64,000 nucleotides of DNA. It comes from Burkholderia cenocepacia (GTDB taxonomy: Bacteria > Pseudomonadota > Gammaproteobacteria > Burkholderiales > Burkholderiaceae). A model generated the notes under the pieces. It was given only the letters and a program-made list of their open reading frames with translations, searched no databases and was not told the DNA's origin. Of the stretch, positions 20,794 to 31,032 are shown in pieces. The stretch is taken from contig NZ_UAQZ01000001.1 of assembly GCF_900446215.1 (NCBI RefSeq), positions 558,001-622,000 of the forward strand, read 5' to 3'. The position numbers were made by a program, and so were the translations under genes. Position 1 is the stretch's first letter. The number at the start of each line of letters is the position of its first letter.

Positions 20794-21603
20794 ATGAGCC
20801 AACCCACCCCGGATTCAAAAACGTCGATCCAGGTGATCGAACGCATGATGCGGTTGCTGGACGCGCTCGCCGCGCACAGTGACCCGGTCAGCCTGAAGGA
20901 ACTTGCGCAGCGCACGGAGCTGCACCCGTCGACCGCGCACCGCATCCTCAACGACATGGTGACCTGCCGCCTGGTCGACCGCTCCGATCCCGGCACCTAC
21001 CGCCTCGGCATGCGGCTGCTCGAGCTCGGCAATCTCGTGAAGGCGCGCCTGTCGGTGCGCGATGCGGCGCTGATGCCGATGCGCGAGTTGCACCGCCTCA
21101 CCGGGCAGACCGTGAACCTGTCGGTGCGCCAGGGCGACGAGATCGTCTATATCGAGCGCGCGTACTCCGAGCGCTCGGGCATGCAGGTCGTCCGCGCGAT
21201 CGGCGGCCGCGCGCCGCTGCACCTCACGTCGGTCGGCAAGCTGTTCCTCGCGGCCGACGAAACGTCGCGCGTGCGTGCCTATGCGACGCGCACGGGGCTG
21301 TCCGGCCATACGCAGAACAGCATCACCGACATCGCGAAGCTCGAGCGCGAGCTGACGATCGTCCGCCAGCAATCGTGCGCGCGCGACAACGAGGAGCTCG
21401 AGCTCGGCGTGCGCTGTATCGCGGCCGGCATCTACGACGATTCGGGCAAGCTCGTCGCGGGCCTGTCGCTGTCGGCGCCGGCCGACCGCCTGCAGGACGC
21501 GTGGCTCGGCCAGTTGAGCCGCACGGCGCTCACCATCTCGGAATCGCTCGGCTACCGGCCGGCGCCCGAGAAGGACGTGGACGGGTTGCAACGGCAGGCG
21601 TAA
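20794..21603 (+). CDS. IclR family transcriptional regulator
   Basis: A 269-residue IclR-type regulator. It has an N-terminal winged helix-turn-helix (LDALAAHSDPVSLKELAQRT, then HPSTAHRILNDMV) and a C-terminal ligand-binding IclR domain (RGAPLHLTS-like RAPLHLTSVGKLFLA and CIAAGIYDDSGKLVAGLSLS). Start at ATG 20794; the frame is open upstream into lutA but that part is antisense to lutA. Divergent placement 183 bases from lutA suggests it controls lactate utilisation; the ligand is not known. A hairpin terminator follows. Confidence 0.93.
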   Translation: MSQPTPDSKTSIQVIERMMRLLDALAAHSDPVSLKELAQRTELHPSTAHRILNDMVTCRLVDRSDPGTYRLGMRLLELGNLVKARLSVRDAALMPMRELHRLTGQTVNLSVRQGDEIVYIERAYSERSGMQVVRAIGGRAPLHLTSVGKLFLAADETSRVRAYATRTGLSGHTQNSITDIAKLERELTIVRQQSCARDNEELELGVRCIAAGIYDDSGKLVAGLSLSAPADRLQDAWLGQLSRTALTISESLGYRPAPEKDVDGLQRQA

Positions 21604-21648
21604 GCCGCGCCGTCGGCCCGGTTCCCGCTCCGGTGTGTCGCCGGACGA

Positions 21649-21676
21649 AAAAAGCCCCGCGATTGCGGGGCTTTTT
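21649..21676. terminator. Bidirectional terminator between the IclR gene and pbpG
   Basis: AAAAAGCCCCGC (21649-21660), loop GATT and GCGGGGCTTTTT (21665-21676) form a perfect 12-bp stem with T tracts in both directions. It serves both convergent genes. Confidence 0.93.
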
Positions 21677-21716
21677 CGTTGCGGCGATCGATACGGCGGC
21701 GAACCGCCGCACACGA

Positions 21717-22883
21717 TCAGGTGCCGCCGCTCGGCGTGTTAGCCGCCGTCAGGCGTTCGCCGCCGCCGGCATCGAGCCAGTTGCGCAGGCGCGACGCGTC
21801 GGCGAAGCGCGAGTACTTGCCGAACGAATCGAGCAGCACCATCACCATCGGCCGGCCGTGGATCGTCGCCTGCATCACCAGGCATTCGCCCGCTTCGTTG
21901 ATGAAGCCCGTCTTCTGCAGGCCGATGTCCCACGAGCCGTTGCCGCGGATCAGCGCGTTGGTGCTGTTGTAGACCAGGTTGCGCTTGCCCGTGTACACCT
22001 CATAGGTGCGATCGGTCGAGAACTGGCGGATCATCGGATACTGGTACGCCGCATTGACCATCTTCACGAGATCGCGCGCGCTCGACACGTTCGAGCTCGA
22101 CAGGCCGGTCGAATTCTCGAAGTGCGTATCGGTCATGCCGAGCGACTTCGCCTTCGCGTTCATCGCCGCGATGAACGCCGGACGGCCGCCCGGGTAATAA
22201 CGCGACAGCGCGGCGGCCGCGCGGTTTTCCGACGCCATCAGCGCGATGTGCAGCATGTCCTCGCGCGACAGCACCGAGCCGACCGACAGGCGCGAGCCCG
22301 TGCCCTTCTCGTAGTCGCGGTCTTCGTCGGTGACTTCGAGCTGGTCGGTCATCGGCGACTTCGAGTCGAGCACGACCATCGCCGTCATCAGCTTCGAGAT
22401 CGACGCGATCGGCACGACCGCGTGCGAATTCTTGTCGAACAGCGGCTCGCCGGAATTCTGGTCGACGACGTACGCGACGCTGGAGCGCAGCGCGAGCGCG
22501 TCGGGCGTGTCGTGCAGGCCGAACGCCTGGCCGACCGTCGGACGGCGCGGCTGGAACGCGACCTTGCGCACCGCGCCGCGATGGCCGCCGTGCACGTTGT
22601 TCGCCGCGAGCGTCACGCGCTTTCGCGACGCTTTCGCGCGCGGCGCATCGGCCGCGGCGACCTTGGCGGATTTATCGGGGGTCGCCTTGGCCGACTTCTT
22701 CTTCGCTGACGAAGCAGGAGCGACGGCTTTTTTCTTGGCGGCTTGGGTCTTCGCAGTGGCGGCGAAGGCATCGGCAGGCGTGACGGACGCGGTGGTCGCC
22801 AGCAACGCGACTGCGACCGACACAGCCGTGCCGAGCGTCATGCTCTGCAACAATCTGCGCGGTGAAAACGATTCGGCTTTCAT
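21717..22883 (-). CDS. pbpG: D-alanyl-D-alanine endopeptidase (PBP7/PbpG type)
   Basis: A 388-residue serine peptidase of the S11 family that cleaves cross-links in peptidoglycan. It has a signal peptide (about residues 10-42), a Lys/Ala-rich linker (45-85), then the penicilloyl-serine motifs: SISK at 161-164, SEN at 218-220 and KTG at 324-326. A TTG-initiated extension to 22919 is possible on paper. However, the predicted transcription start near 22912 leaves no room for its ribosome-binding site, so the ATG at 22883 is preferred. Confidence 0.92.
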   Translation of the reverse strand: MKAESFSPRRLLQSMTLGTAVSVAVALLATTASVTPADAFAATAKTQAAKKKAVAPASSAKKKSAKATPDKSAKVAAADAPRAKASRKRVTLAANNVHGGHRGAVRKVAFQPRRPTVGQAFGLHDTPDALALRSSVAYVVDQNSGEPLFDKNSHAVVPIASISKLMTAMVVLDSKSPMTDQLEVTDEDRDYEKGTGSRLSVGSVLSREDMLHIALMASENRAAAALSRYYPGGRPAFIAAMNAKAKSLGMTDTHFENSTGLSSSNVSSARDLVKMVNAAYQYPMIRQFSTDRTYEVYTGKRNLVYNSTNALIRGNGSWDIGLQKTGFINEAGECLVMQATIHGRPMVMVLLDSFGKYSRFADASRLRNWLDAGGGERLTAANTPSGGT

Positions 22884-22918
22884 TGGGGTCTGGACAAAGC
22901 GGGCGGGAGGTTTCCGCA

Positions 22919-22947
22919 AGTGTAGTTAAAGCTGAAAAAAAGAGCAA
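22919..22947 (-). promoter_or_regulatory. Sigma-70 promoter of pbpG
   Basis: Minus-strand -35 TTGCTC (22947-22942), a 17-base T-rich spacer and -10 TACACT (22924-22919). The predicted start near 22912 is 29 bases before the chosen ATG. Confidence 0.7.
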
Positions 22948-23387
22948 TATTAGGCACTTACCGATCGTCGTTAAACCGGAATGTAAGGGTCGGCCAACCT
23001 CCGGCCAATCGACCCTTCCGCTCCCATCGAAAAAATCCATGGGATGCACTGCCCGACAGCGCCCGTCTCCCGATTACCACACGGTTAATTGAGATAACGT
23101 CACTTCGGAGGCAATTTAAAGCGGGGAAAGTACGTATCCGGCGCTCGGCGTGCCAAAGGCGCCGGCCTCGACCGTGGCGGCGGCACGTCGCCACGGCACG
23201 CGCATCGAAACGGCGCGCTTTTCGACAGGAACAGAAGGATAACGTTCCATGGGCCTGTCAGGTTTACCTGTGCGTGATCATGGTGCAGCGCGCTTGCCCC
23301 GCCGTCGTGCGCACCATCTGGGAACAAGCCTGAAACCGATTCCGAACCGCTACGATAACTCGTTGTTTTATCGATAATTTGTCGCGA
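22948..23387. other. Intergenic region between pbpG and the phasin
   Basis: About 440 bases without a supportable gene between two divergent promoters. It contains an imperfect dyad AAGGGTCG (22985-22992) / CGACCCTT (23010-23017) and a short AT-rich run just before the phasin control region (TTGTTTTATCGATAATTT, about 23363-23380). No start codon with both a ribosome-binding site and coding-like composition was found. Confidence 0.5.
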
Positions 23388-23461
23388 TTGTGCAACGCAC
23401 AAAAAATACTTGACATCCGTTTTCTCTGCCCTAAAATAGGCCTCATTGCTGCGTTGCACAA
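23388..23461 (+). promoter_or_regulatory. Phasin promoter bracketed by inverted 12-mers (candidate PhaR operators)
   Basis: A strong sigma-70 promoter, -35 TTGACA (23410-23415), 16-base spacer and -10 TAAAAT (23432-23437), predicts a start near 23444. The 12-mer TTGTGCAACGCA lies at 23388-23399, and its exact reverse complement at 23450-23461. The upstream copy extends to the perfect dyad TTGTGC-AAC-GCACAA. In PHA producers, PhaR represses the phasin gene by binding TGC-rich sites around its promoter. These paired elements are the obvious candidates, by inference. Confidence 0.75.
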
Positions 23462-23537
23462 AGCACGCATCGCCGAAGTTCCCCAGCGTAGTGCCCTTTA
23501 CCCTGCGATCGACGCGATCGCTTTTCAGGAGCTTGAC

Positions 23538-24104
23538 ATGTCCTTGCTGACCCCCGAGCAAATCGCCGCCGCCCAGAAAGCCAACCTCGAAAGCCTGTTC
23601 GGTCTGACGACCAAGGCGTTCGAAGGCGTCGAAAAGCTGATCGAACTCAACCTGCAGGTCGTGAAGTCGACGCTGGCCGAGGGCCAGGAAAACGCGCAGC
23701 GTCTGCTGTCGGTGAAGGACGCGCAGGAACTGATCGCGCTGCAGGCGAGCCTGTCGCAGCCGGTCGCGGAAAAGGTGCTGTCGTACGGCCGTCACCTGTA
23801 CGAAATCGCATCGTCGACGCAAGCCGAGTTCGCGAAGGTTGCCGAAGCGCAATTCGAAGAGCAGAACAAGAAGGTCCAGGCGCTCGTCGACAACGTCGCG
23901 AAGAACGCCCCGGCCGGTTCGGAAACGGCTGTCGCCGCACTGAAGTCGGCACTGAACGCTGCGAACACCACGTACGAAACGGTTCAGAAGGCCACGAAGC
24001 AAGCGGTCGAAATCGCTGAAACGAACTTCAACGCCGCTGCTGCCGTCGCAACGAAGGCTGCCACCGCCGCTGCCGCACGTCGTTCGAGCAAGCCGGCCGC
24101 GTAA
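23538..24104 (+). CDS. Phasin family protein (PHA granule-associated)
   Basis: A 188-residue phasin, the amphipathic helical protein that coats polyhydroxyalkanoate granules. It begins [20 protein letters not shown] with the family features [18 protein letters not shown], a helical coiled-coil-prone body, and a C-terminal Ala/Lys-rich tail ([17 protein letters not shown]). ATG 23538 follows CAGGAG. The gene stands alone with its own promoter and terminator. It closely resembles Burkholderia/Cupriavidus PhaP proteins; which paralogue it is cannot be decided. Confidence 0.94.
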   Translation: MSLLTPEQIAAAQKANLESLFGLTTKAFEGVEKLIELNLQVVKSTLAEGQENAQRLLSVKDAQELIALQASLSQPVAEKVLSYGRHLYEIASSTQAEFAKVAEAQFEEQNKKVQALVDNVAKNAPAGSETAVAALKSALNAANTTYETVQKATKQAVEIAETNFNAAAAVATKAATAAAARRSSKPAA

Positions 24105-24124
24105 GCGTCCCCTGCTCCTGAAAG

Positions 24125-24147
24125 AGCCGCGCCCAGCGCGGCTTTTT
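24125..24147 (+). terminator. Rho-independent terminator of the phasin gene
   Basis: AGCCGCGC (24125-24132), loop CCA, GCGCGGCT (24136-24143) and a following T tract, 20 bases after the phasin stop codon. Confidence 0.9.
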
Positions 24148-24230
24148 CGTTTCTGGCGCCGGAACATGGGGGCGTGGGCGAGCGGCAACGGCGCTCCGCC
24201 TTCTAGCCTGTCGCGCGCACACCAAAGAAA

Positions 24231-24268
24231 ACGCCGCCGCCCGGATGATCCGGGCGGCGGCGTTTTTT
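24231..24268. terminator. Terminator at the end of the pyruvate dehydrogenase operon
   Basis: A very GC-rich stem of at least 14 bp (24231-24244 with 24250-24263) has T6 on the plus side and TTTTCTTT on the minus side. It lies 35 bases beyond the lpdA stop and can end the PDH transcript; it can also block read-through from the phasin side. Confidence 0.85.
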
Positions 24269-24302
24269 CCGGGCCGGCACGTGGCCGGCCGCGCCGTTCG
24301 CG

Positions 24303-26072
24303 TTACTTCTTGCGCTGCGGCGGCAGGTCCGTACAGACGCCTTCGTACAGCTCGGCGGCCATGCCGACAGATTCGCCGAGCGTCGGGTGCGGATGGATCG
24401 TCTTGCCGATGTCTTCCGCGTCCGCGCCCATCTCGACCGCGAGGCACACTTCGCTGATCAGGTCGCCCGCGTTCAGGCCGACGATCGCGCCGCCGATCAC
24501 GCGATGGGTTTCCTCGTCGAAGATCAGTTTCGTGAAGCCTTCGTCGCGGCCGTTCGCGATCGCACGGCCCGAAGCGGCCCACGGGAACACGGCCTTGCCG
24601 TACTTGATGCCTTCGGCCTTGCACTGGTCTTCCGTCTTGCCGGCCCACGCCACTTCCGGATCGGTGTAGGCCACCGACGGAATCTGCAGCGCGTCGAAGT
24701 ACGCCTTCTCGCCGTGCGCGGCTTCCGCGGCAACGTGGCCTTCGTGCACGGCCTTGTGCGCGAGCATCGGCTGGCCGACGATATCGCCGATCGCGAAGAT
24801 GTGCGGCACGTTCGTGCGCATCTGCTTGTCGACCTCGATGAAGCCGCGATCCGTGACCGCGACGCCGGCCTTGTCGGCACCGATCTTCTTGCCGTTCGGG
24901 CTGCGGCCCACCGCGACGAGCACGAGGTCGTAGCGCTGCGCTTCCGCCGGCGCCTTCTCGCCCTCGAACTTCACGTAGATGCCGTCTTCCTTCGCTTCCG
25001 CGCCGACCGTCTTGGTCTTCAGCATCACGTTGCCGAAGCGCTTCGCGTTGTACTTTTCCCAGACCTTCACGAGATCGCGGTCGGCGCCCATCATCAGGCC
25101 GTCCATCATTTCGACGACGTCGATCTCGGCGCCGAGCGTCGAGTACACCGTGGCCATTTCGAGGCCGATGATGCCGCCGCCGATCACGAGCATGCGCTTG
25201 GGCAGCTGGCGCAGTTCGAGCGCGCCCGTCGAATCGACGACGCGCGGGTCTTCCGGCATGAACGGCAGCTTCACGGCCTGCGAGCCCGCGGCGATGATCG
25301 CCTGCTTGAACTTGACGACCTTCTTGCCGTTTTCGCCCTGCACTTCCATGTGGAACGGATCGACGAACGCGCCGACGCCGGTCACCACTTCGACCTTGCG
25401 TGCCTTCGCCATGCCGGCGAGGCCCGTCGTCAGCTTCTTGACGACGCCGCCCTTGAAGTCGCGCAGCTTGTCGAGATCGACTTGCGGCTTGCCGAACGTG
25501 ATGCCGTGCGACGCGAGCGCCGCGGCTTCCTCGACGACGAGCGACGTATGCAGCAGTGCCTTCGACGGGATGCAACCGACGTTCAGGCACACGCCGCCGA
25601 GCGTCGAGTAGCGTTCGACGAGCACGGTCTTCATGCCGAGGTCGGCCGCGCGGAACGCGGCCGAGTAACCGCCGGGGCCGGCGCCGAGCACGAGCATGTC
25701 GCACTCGATGTCGGCCGCGCCGCTGTAGCTGCCGGCTTGCGGCGCGGGTGCCGGCGCGGCGGCCGGGGCCGGTGCAGCTGCTGCGGCCTTCGGCGCTTCG
25801 GGTGCTTTCGCGGGTGCGGGCGCGGCTGCGCCTGCCGATGCTTCGACGATGGCGATGACGGTGCCTTGCGAGACTTTCTCGCCGGCTTTGACCTTGACTT
25901 CCTTGACGGTGCCGGCGACGTCGCTGGGCACTTCCATGGAGGCTTTATCGGATTCGAGCGTGATGAGCGTTTGCTCTTTTTCGATCACGTCGCCGGGTTT
26001 CACGTTGACTTCGATGACATCGACGCCGCTGAAATCGCCGATATCCGGAACCTTGACTTCGATGAGACTCAT
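24303..26072 (-). CDS. lpdA: Dihydrolipoyl dehydrogenase (E3) with N-terminal lipoyl domain
   Basis: A 589-residue E3 of the pyruvate dehydrogenase complex that reoxidises dihydrolipoyl groups with FAD and NAD+. Unlike E. coli Lpd (about 474 residues), it carries its own lipoyl domain. The lipoyl lysine is K43 in [10 protein letters not shown], followed by an Ala/Pro linker (about 80-118), as in Neisseria and other betaproteobacterial PDH E3s. The FAD motif [10 protein letters not shown], the redox pair in CLNVGC, the NAD motif GGGIIGLEM and the C-terminal HPHPTLGE are intact. It is the last gene of the aceE-aceF-lpdA operon, 277 bases after aceF. Confidence 0.97.
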   Translation of the reverse strand: MSLIEVKVPDIGDFSGVDVIEVNVKPGDVIEKEQTLITLESDKASMEVPSDVAGTVKEVKVKAGEKVSQGTVIAIVEASAGAAAPAPAKAPEAPKAAAAAPAPAAAPAPAPQAGSYSGAADIECDMLVLGAGPGGYSAAFRAADLGMKTVLVERYSTLGGVCLNVGCIPSKALLHTSLVVEEAAALASHGITFGKPQVDLDKLRDFKGGVVKKLTTGLAGMAKARKVEVVTGVGAFVDPFHMEVQGENGKKVVKFKQAIIAAGSQAVKLPFMPEDPRVVDSTGALELRQLPKRMLVIGGGIIGLEMATVYSTLGAEIDVVEMMDGLMMGADRDLVKVWEKYNAKRFGNVMLKTKTVGAEAKEDGIYVKFEGEKAPAEAQRYDLVLVAVGRSPNGKKIGADKAGVAVTDRGFIEVDKQMRTNVPHIFAIGDIVGQPMLAHKAVHEGHVAAEAAHGEKAYFDALQIPSVAYTDPEVAWAGKTEDQCKAEGIKYGKAVFPWAASGRAIANGRDEGFTKLIFDEETHRVIGGAIVGLNAGDLISEVCLAVEMGADAEDIGKTIHPHPTLGESVGMAAELYEGVCTDLPPQRKK

Positions 26073-26195
26073 GACTGTCCCCTTCTTGATTGACTGCAGA
26101 CAGAGGGGGAGGAACCCGCGAAAGAACCTGACTACGGCCGGGCAAAAACCACAACCCTGGGCATGACCACCTTTGCCGTCCGCCCAAGGACGCGC

Positions 26196-26283
26196 CTTTC
26201 TTGTGGTTACTTTTCTTTGGAAGACAAAGAAAAGTGACCGCCGCCCCGCGCAGGGGCGACGCTAGCAGACCGTTAGCGCAACA
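26196..26283. repeat. Intergenic repeat-like element with nested hairpins
   Basis: An AT-rich inverted repeat, GGTTACTTTTCTTTG (26205-26219) with CAAAGAAAAGTGACC (26225-26239), is followed at once by a GC-rich hairpin, CGCCCC/GGGGCG, and a short GCTA/TAGC dyad. From memory, closely similar units are scattered in intergenic gaps of many Burkholderia genomes, but only one copy is in this window. It sits between aceF and lpdA, within one operon, so the transcribed RNA could fold and change the expression ratio. Confidence 0.6.
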
Positions 26284-26349
26284 GGTTCAACGAAAGGGCG
26301 TAGAGAACCAAAAACAAACCCACGCCCCCGCGAGCCACCTCCCCGCTCA

Positions 26350-27993
26350 TCAAAGAATGATGCGACGGAAATCGCCGAGCAACGCGCCGAGATACGCATT
26401 GAACCGCGCGGCTTCCGCGCCATCGATCACGCGATGGTCATACGACAGCGACAGCGGCAGCATGAGACGCGGCACGAACTGCTTGCCGTCCCACACCGGC
26501 TTCATCTGGCCGCGCGACAACCCGAGGATCGCCACTTCCGGCGCGTTGATGATCGGCGTGAAGTTCGTCCCGCCGATCCCGCCGAGCGACGAGATCGAGA
26601 AGCAGCCGCCCTGCATCTGGTCCGGCTTCAGCTTGCCTTCGCGCGCGGCCTTCGACAGGTCGCTCATTTCCTTCGCGATGTCGACGAGGCCCTTCTTGTC
26701 CGCATCGCGGATCACCGGCACGACGAGGCCGTTCGGCGTATCGGCCGCGAAACCGACGTGGAAGTACTGCTTGAACACGAGGTTGTCGCCGTCGAGGCTC
26801 GCGTTGAAGGTCGGGAATTTCTTCAGCGCGGCGACGACTGCCTTGATCACGAACGCGAGCATCGTGAACTTCACGCCCGCCTTTTCGTGCTCCTTGTTCA
26901 GCTGGACGCGCAGCGCCTCGAGCTCGGTGATGTCCGCTTCGTCGTTGTTCGTGACGTGCGGGATCATCACCCAGTTGCGATGCAGGTTCGCGCCCGAGAT
27001 CTTCTTGATGCGCGACAGCGGCTTCGCCTCGAACGGGCCGAACTTCGAGAAGTCGACCTTCGGCCACGGCAGCAGGTTCAGCTCGCCGCCGCCTGCCGGC
27101 GCGGCTGCCGCGCCCGGCGCCGCACGCTGGCCCGTCATCACGCCCTTCACGAAGCCCGTGACGTCTTCCTTCGTAATGCGGCCCTTCGGACCCGAACCCT
27201 GCACGCGTGCGACGTCGACGCCGAGTTCGCGTGCGAACTTGCGGACCGACGGCGATGCGTGGCTGGCGCGGTATTCGCCCGACGGCGCGGCGGCCGGGGC
27301 GGCGGCTGCCGGTGCCGGCGCAGCCTTCGCAGGCGCGGGCGCCGGTGCAGCGGCAGGCGCGGGCGCGGCAGCGGCCGGAGCCGGTGCGCTGGCCTGCGGT
27401 GCGGCAGCCGGTGCGCCGGCGGCTTCGAGCAGCACGATCAGCGTGCCTTCCGACACCGAATCGCCCACCTTGACCTTGATGTCCTTCACGACGCCGGCGG
27501 CCGGGCTCGGCACGTCCATCGTCGCCTTGTCCGATTCGAGCGTGACGAGCGACTGTTCCTTCTCGACCGTGTCGCCGACCTTCACGCCGATCTCGATCAC
27601 CGGAACGTCCTTGTAGTCGCCGATGTCGGGCACCTTCACTTCGAGCGTGCCGCCGGATGCTGCCGGGGCGGCAGCGGGCGCAGCAGCGGCCGGCGCCGCT
27701 GCGGGAGCCGGCGCTGCTGCCGGCGCGGCCGCGCCGTTCGCCTGGGCGCCTGCGCCGCCTTCGAGCAGGACGATCAGCGAGCCTTCCGACACGGAATCGC
27801 CGACCTTGACCTTGATTTCCTTCACGACGCCGCCGACCGGGCTCGGCACGTCCATCGTCGCCTTGTCCGACTCGAGCGTGACGAGCGACTGCTCGGGCTC
27901 GACCGTATCGCCCACCTTCACGCCGATCTCGATGACCGGCACGTCCTTGTAATCGCCGATATCCGGCACCTTCACTTCGATCGCTTGACTCAT
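26350..27993 (-). CDS. aceF: Pyruvate dehydrogenase E2 (dihydrolipoyllysine acetyltransferase)
   Basis: A 547-residue E2 core enzyme that transfers acetyl groups to CoA. Domains in order: lipoyl domain 1 (residues 6-78, lipoyl lysine K44), Ala/Pro linker, lipoyl domain 2 (118-190), a second Ala/Pro linker, the E3/E1-binding domain ([15 protein letters not shown]) and the catalytic domain ending in the active-site motif [13 protein letters not shown]. The start at ATG 27993 ([11 protein letters not shown]) is clear. The two lipoyl domains are nearly identical. aceE lies 68 bases upstream. Confidence 0.97.
   Translation of the reverse strand: MSQAIEVKVPDIGDYKDVPVIEIGVKVGDTVEPEQSLVTLESDKATMDVPSPVGGVVKEIKVKVGDSVSEGSLIVLLEGGAGAQANGAAAPAAAPAPAAAPAAAAPAAAPAASGGTLEVKVPDIGDYKDVPVIEIGVKVGDTVEKEQSLVTLESDKATMDVPSPAAGVVKDIKVKVGDSVSEGTLIVLLEAAGAPAAAPQASAPAPAAAAPAPAAAPAPAPAKAAPAPAAAAPAAAPSGEYRASHASPSVRKFARELGVDVARVQGSGPKGRITKEDVTGFVKGVMTGQRAAPGAAAAPAGGGELNLLPWPKVDFSKFGPFEAKPLSRIKKISGANLHRNWVMIPHVTNNDEADITELEALRVQLNKEHEKAGVKFTMLAFVIKAVVAALKKFPTFNASLDGDNLVFKQYFHVGFAADTPNGLVVPVIRDADKKGLVDIAKEMSDLSKAAREGKLKPDQMQGGCFSISSLGGIGGTNFTPIINAPEVAILGLSRGQMKPVWDGKQFVPRLMLPLSLSYDHRVIDGAEAARFNAYLGALLGDFRRIIL
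27424..27978 (-). repeat. Two tandem lipoyl-domain coding repeats in aceF
   Basis: Two 219-base units (27760-27978 and 27424-27642) encode 73-residue lipoyl domains that differ at only about six residues. They are roughly 90 percent identical in DNA by eye, which indicates recent duplication or ongoing gene conversion within the gene. An Ala/Pro linker separates them. Confidence 0.85.
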
Positions 27994-28061
27994 CTGTTTC
28001 TGTCTCCATGGCCGCGCGCGCTCCTCGCGGGAGCGGCGCGCGGCATCACACGGCGTGTGCG

Positions 28062-30758
28062 TTAAACGGTCATCGGGTTGGGCTTGGACGGATCGAGGTT
28101 GTACTTGGCGATCGCGTCCGCGACCACCTTGCGCTCGATCGTGCCTTCGTCGGCCAGCGCGTTGAGCGCGGCGACGGTGACCCAGTGACGGTCGACCTCG
28201 AAGAAGTGACGCAGCTTCTCGCGGGTATCCGAACGGCCGAAGCCGTCGGTGCCCAGCACGACGAAGCGGCGATCGATCTGGCCACGGATCTGGTCGACCA
28301 GCGCACGGACGTAGTCGGTCGATGCGATGACCGGGCCCTGCGTGTCCTTCAGGCACTTCTGCACGTGCGACAGGCGACGCTCCTCGGTCGGATGGAGCAG
28401 GTTCCAGCGCTCGACCTCATGGCCTTCGCGCGCGAGTTCCGTGAAGCTCGGCACGCTCCACAGGTCGGCGGCGACGCCCCAGTCGTTCTTCAGCAGGTCG
28501 GCGGCGGCGATCACTTCGTTGAAGATCGTGCCCGCGCCGAGCAGCTGGACGCGCGGCGCCTTCTTGTCGGCGTCGGCCTTCTTGAACGCGTACATGCCCT
28601 TGATGATGTCGGCCGCCACGTGCTCGCCCTGCGGAATCGCCGGGTGCTCGTAGTTTTCGTTCATCACCGTGATGTAGTAGTACACGTCTTCCTGCTCCTG
28701 CACCATGCGGCGCAGGCCGTCCTGGATGATCACCGCGAGTTCGTAGCCGAACGTCGGGTCGTAGCTCACGCAGTTCGGCACCGAGGCCGCCCACAGCAGC
28801 GAGTGACCGTCTTCGTGCTGCAGGCCTTCGCCGTTCAGCGTCGTCCGGCCCGCCGTGCCGCCCAGCAGGAAGCCGCGCGAACGCATGTCGCCCGCGGCCC
28901 ACGCGAGGTCGCCGATCCGCTGGAAGCCGAACATCGAGTAGAAGATGTAGAACGGCACCATGATCTCACCGTGCGTCGAATACGACGTCGCCGCCGCGAT
29001 CCAGTCGCACATGCCGCCCGCTTCGTTGATGCCTTCCTGCAGGATCTGGCCGGTCTGCGATTCCTTGTAGAACATCAGCTGGTCGGAATCTTCCGGCACG
29101 TACTTCTGGCCTTCCTGGTTCCAAATACCGATCTGGCGGAACAGGCCTTCCATGCCGAACGTACGCGATTCGTCCGGGACGATCGGCACGACGCGCTTGC
29201 CGAGCGCCTTGTCCTTCAGCAGGATGTTCAGGATCCGCACGAACGCCATCGTCGTCGAGATCTCGCGGCCTTCGCCCGTGCCCTTCAAGAGCGGCTCGAA
29301 CGCGTCGAGCGCCGGCACCGGCAGCGACGTCGCCTTCTCGCGGCGGTGCGGCAGGTAGCCGCCGAGGTCCATGCGCTTCTGGCGCATGTATTCGAGTTCC
29401 TTCGAACCTTCCTCGAACTTGAGGTACGGCACGTCGGCGATCTGCTCGTCGGTGATCGGCAGGCGGAACTGGTCACGGAACTTCTTCAGTTGCTCGACCG
29501 GCAGCTTCTTCTGCTGGTGCGTGATGTTCATCGCCTGGCCCGACTCGCCCATCCCGTAGCCCTTGATGGTCTTCGCGAGGATGACGGTCGGCGCGCCCTT
29601 CGTGTTCGTGGCTTCGTGGAACGCCGCGTAGATCTTGTGCGGATCGTGACCGCCGCGGTTCAGCGCCCAGATGTCGTCGTCCGACCAGTCGGCGACCAGC
29701 GCCTTCAGTTCAGGCGTGTTGAAGAAGTGCTCGCGCACGTACGCGCCCGACTCCGACTTGTACGTCTGGTATTCGCCGTCGACGCACTCCATCATGCGGC
29801 GCATCAGCGCGCCCGACTTGTCGCGCGCGAACAGCGCATCCCAGCGGCTGCCCCAGATGACCTTGATCACGTTCCAGCCGGCGCCGCGGAATTCCGATTC
29901 GAGTTCCTGGATGATCTTGCCGTTGCCGCGCACCGGGCCGTCGAGACGCTGCAGGTTGCAGTTGATCACGAACACGAGGTTGTCGAGCTTCTCGCGGCTC
30001 GCCATGCCGATCGCGCCGAGCGATTCCGGCTCGTCCGTCTCGCCGTCGCCGAGGAACGCCCACACCTTGCGGCCTTCCGTCTTCGCGATGCCGCGCGACT
30101 CCAGGTACTTCATGAAGCGCGCCTGGTAGATCGCCATGATCGGGCCGAGACCCATCGACACGGTCGGGAACTGCCAGAAATCCGGCATCAGCCACGGGTG
30201 CGGGTACGACGAGATGCCCTTGCCGTCGACTTCCTGGCGGAAGTTGTCGAGCTGCTCTTCCGACAGACGGCCGAGCAGGAACGCGCGCGAGTACACGCCC
30301 GGCGACGAGTGGCCCTGCACGAACACGAGATCGCCGCCGTGCTGGTCGGACGCTGCGTGCCAGAAGTGGTTGTAGCCGACGTCGTAGAGCGTCGCGGCCG
30401 ACGCGAACGACGCGATGTGGCCGCCGACGTTCGTGTCCTTGCCTGCGCGCAGCACCATCGCCAGCGCGTTCCAGCGCGTGTACGAACGGATGCGGTGCTC
30501 GATGTCCTGGTCGCCCGGAATCTTCGCCTGGGCTTCGACCGGAATCGTGTTGATGTACGGGGTATTGGCGGAGAACGGCAGGTGTTCGCCGTGCATGCGG
30601 GCGAATTCGATCTGCTTTTCGATCAGGTAATGCGCACGGCCAGTGCCCACGGAGGAGATCACGCCATCGAGCGACTCCAGCCACTCGACGGTTTCTTGCG
30701 GGTCGTCGTCACGTTCGGCGGCGACATATTTCATCACTTCGTTCGGTACAGCGGACAT
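28062..30758 (-). CDS. aceE: Pyruvate dehydrogenase E1 component, homodimeric type
   Basis: An 898-residue thiamine-diphosphate enzyme that decarboxylates pyruvate and acetylates E2. It is of the single-chain AceE type (E. coli 887). The ThDP motif begins at [12 protein letters not shown] and continues to the NCNLQRLDG segment; the N-terminal [14 protein letters not shown] region ([10 protein letters not shown]) and [16 protein letters not shown] are also typical. ATG 30758 follows CAGGAGACGAG. The frame stays open far upstream through an antisense gene, which is an artefact of GC-rich coding. It is the first gene of the PDH operon. Confidence 0.97.
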   Translation of the reverse strand: MSAVPNEVMKYVAAERDDDPQETVEWLESLDGVISSVGTGRAHYLIEKQIEFARMHGEHLPFSANTPYINTIPVEAQAKIPGDQDIEHRIRSYTRWNALAMVLRAGKDTNVGGHIASFASAATLYDVGYNHFWHAASDQHGGDLVFVQGHSSPGVYSRAFLLGRLSEEQLDNFRQEVDGKGISSYPHPWLMPDFWQFPTVSMGLGPIMAIYQARFMKYLESRGIAKTEGRKVWAFLGDGETDEPESLGAIGMASREKLDNLVFVINCNLQRLDGPVRGNGKIIQELESEFRGAGWNVIKVIWGSRWDALFARDKSGALMRRMMECVDGEYQTYKSESGAYVREHFFNTPELKALVADWSDDDIWALNRGGHDPHKIYAAFHEATNTKGAPTVILAKTIKGYGMGESGQAMNITHQQKKLPVEQLKKFRDQFRLPITDEQIADVPYLKFEEGSKELEYMRQKRMDLGGYLPHRREKATSLPVPALDAFEPLLKGTGEGREISTTMAFVRILNILLKDKALGKRVVPIVPDESRTFGMEGLFRQIGIWNQEGQKYVPEDSDQLMFYKESQTGQILQEGINEAGGMCDWIAAATSYSTHGEIMVPFYIFYSMFGFQRIGDLAWAAGDMRSRGFLLGGTAGRTTLNGEGLQHEDGHSLLWAASVPNCVSYDPTFGYELAVIIQDGLRRMVQEQEDVYYYITVMNENYEHPAIPQGEHVAADIIKGMYAFKKADADKKAPRVQLLGAGTIFNEVIAAADLLKNDWGVAADLWSVPSFTELAREGHEVERWNLLHPTEERRLSHVQKCLKDTQGPVIASTDYVRALVDQIRGQIDRRFVVLGTDGFGRSDTREKLRHFFEVDRHWVTVAALNALADEGTIERKVVADAIAKYNLDPSKPNPMTV

Positions 30759-30840
30759 TCTCGTCTCCTGGGTCCTGGAATGTGAGGATCGCTCTCGTGC
30801 AGACGACGCGACGCGGCCGGCTGCGGGCAAGCTCCAGCGG

Positions 30841-30870
30841 ATTGTAATGAGCGTGGACGGGCCCGCGCAA
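30841..30870 (-). promoter_or_regulatory. Sigma-70 promoter of the aceEF-lpdA operon
   Basis: Minus-strand -35 TTGCGC (30870-30865), 18-base spacer and -10 TACAAT (30846-30841). The predicted start near 30834 gives a leader of about 75 bases. An AT-rich stretch (CAAAATTTTCGAATTG) lies just upstream and could act as an UP element or operator. No PdhR-like site was recognised with confidence. Confidence 0.65.
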
Positions 30871-31019
30871 CAAAATTTTCGAATTGTGAGATCTTTTCTC
30901 GTAATACGGAATATTGCTGCGCTGCACCCATATTTCGGGGCTCTCCGGCACGTCGCGTCGGAACAAAACCGTTTCCGTTCAACATATCCGGTATAGGTTT
31001 TCCATGTATTGCGCTGCGC

Positions 31020-31032
31020 TACAATCCTGCCA
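31020..31032 (+). promoter_or_regulatory. -10 box at the start of the sensor kinase gene, predicted leaderless
   Basis: TACAAT at 31020-31025 ends six bases before the ATG at 31032, so transcription should begin at or within a base of the start codon. The -35 region is weak (TTTTCC). There is no ribosome-binding site. Confidence 0.5.

Noticed and set aside
22883..22919. TTG-initiated N-terminal extension of the PBP7-like protein.
   Set aside because: It begins inside the -10 box of a good promoter and would precede the signal peptide; the ATG at 22883 fits better.
23171..23193. CGTGGCG/CGCCACG hairpin in the pbpG-phasin gap as a regulatory RNA.
   Set aside because: A short GC-rich dyad is expected by chance here and has no promoter or terminator next to it.
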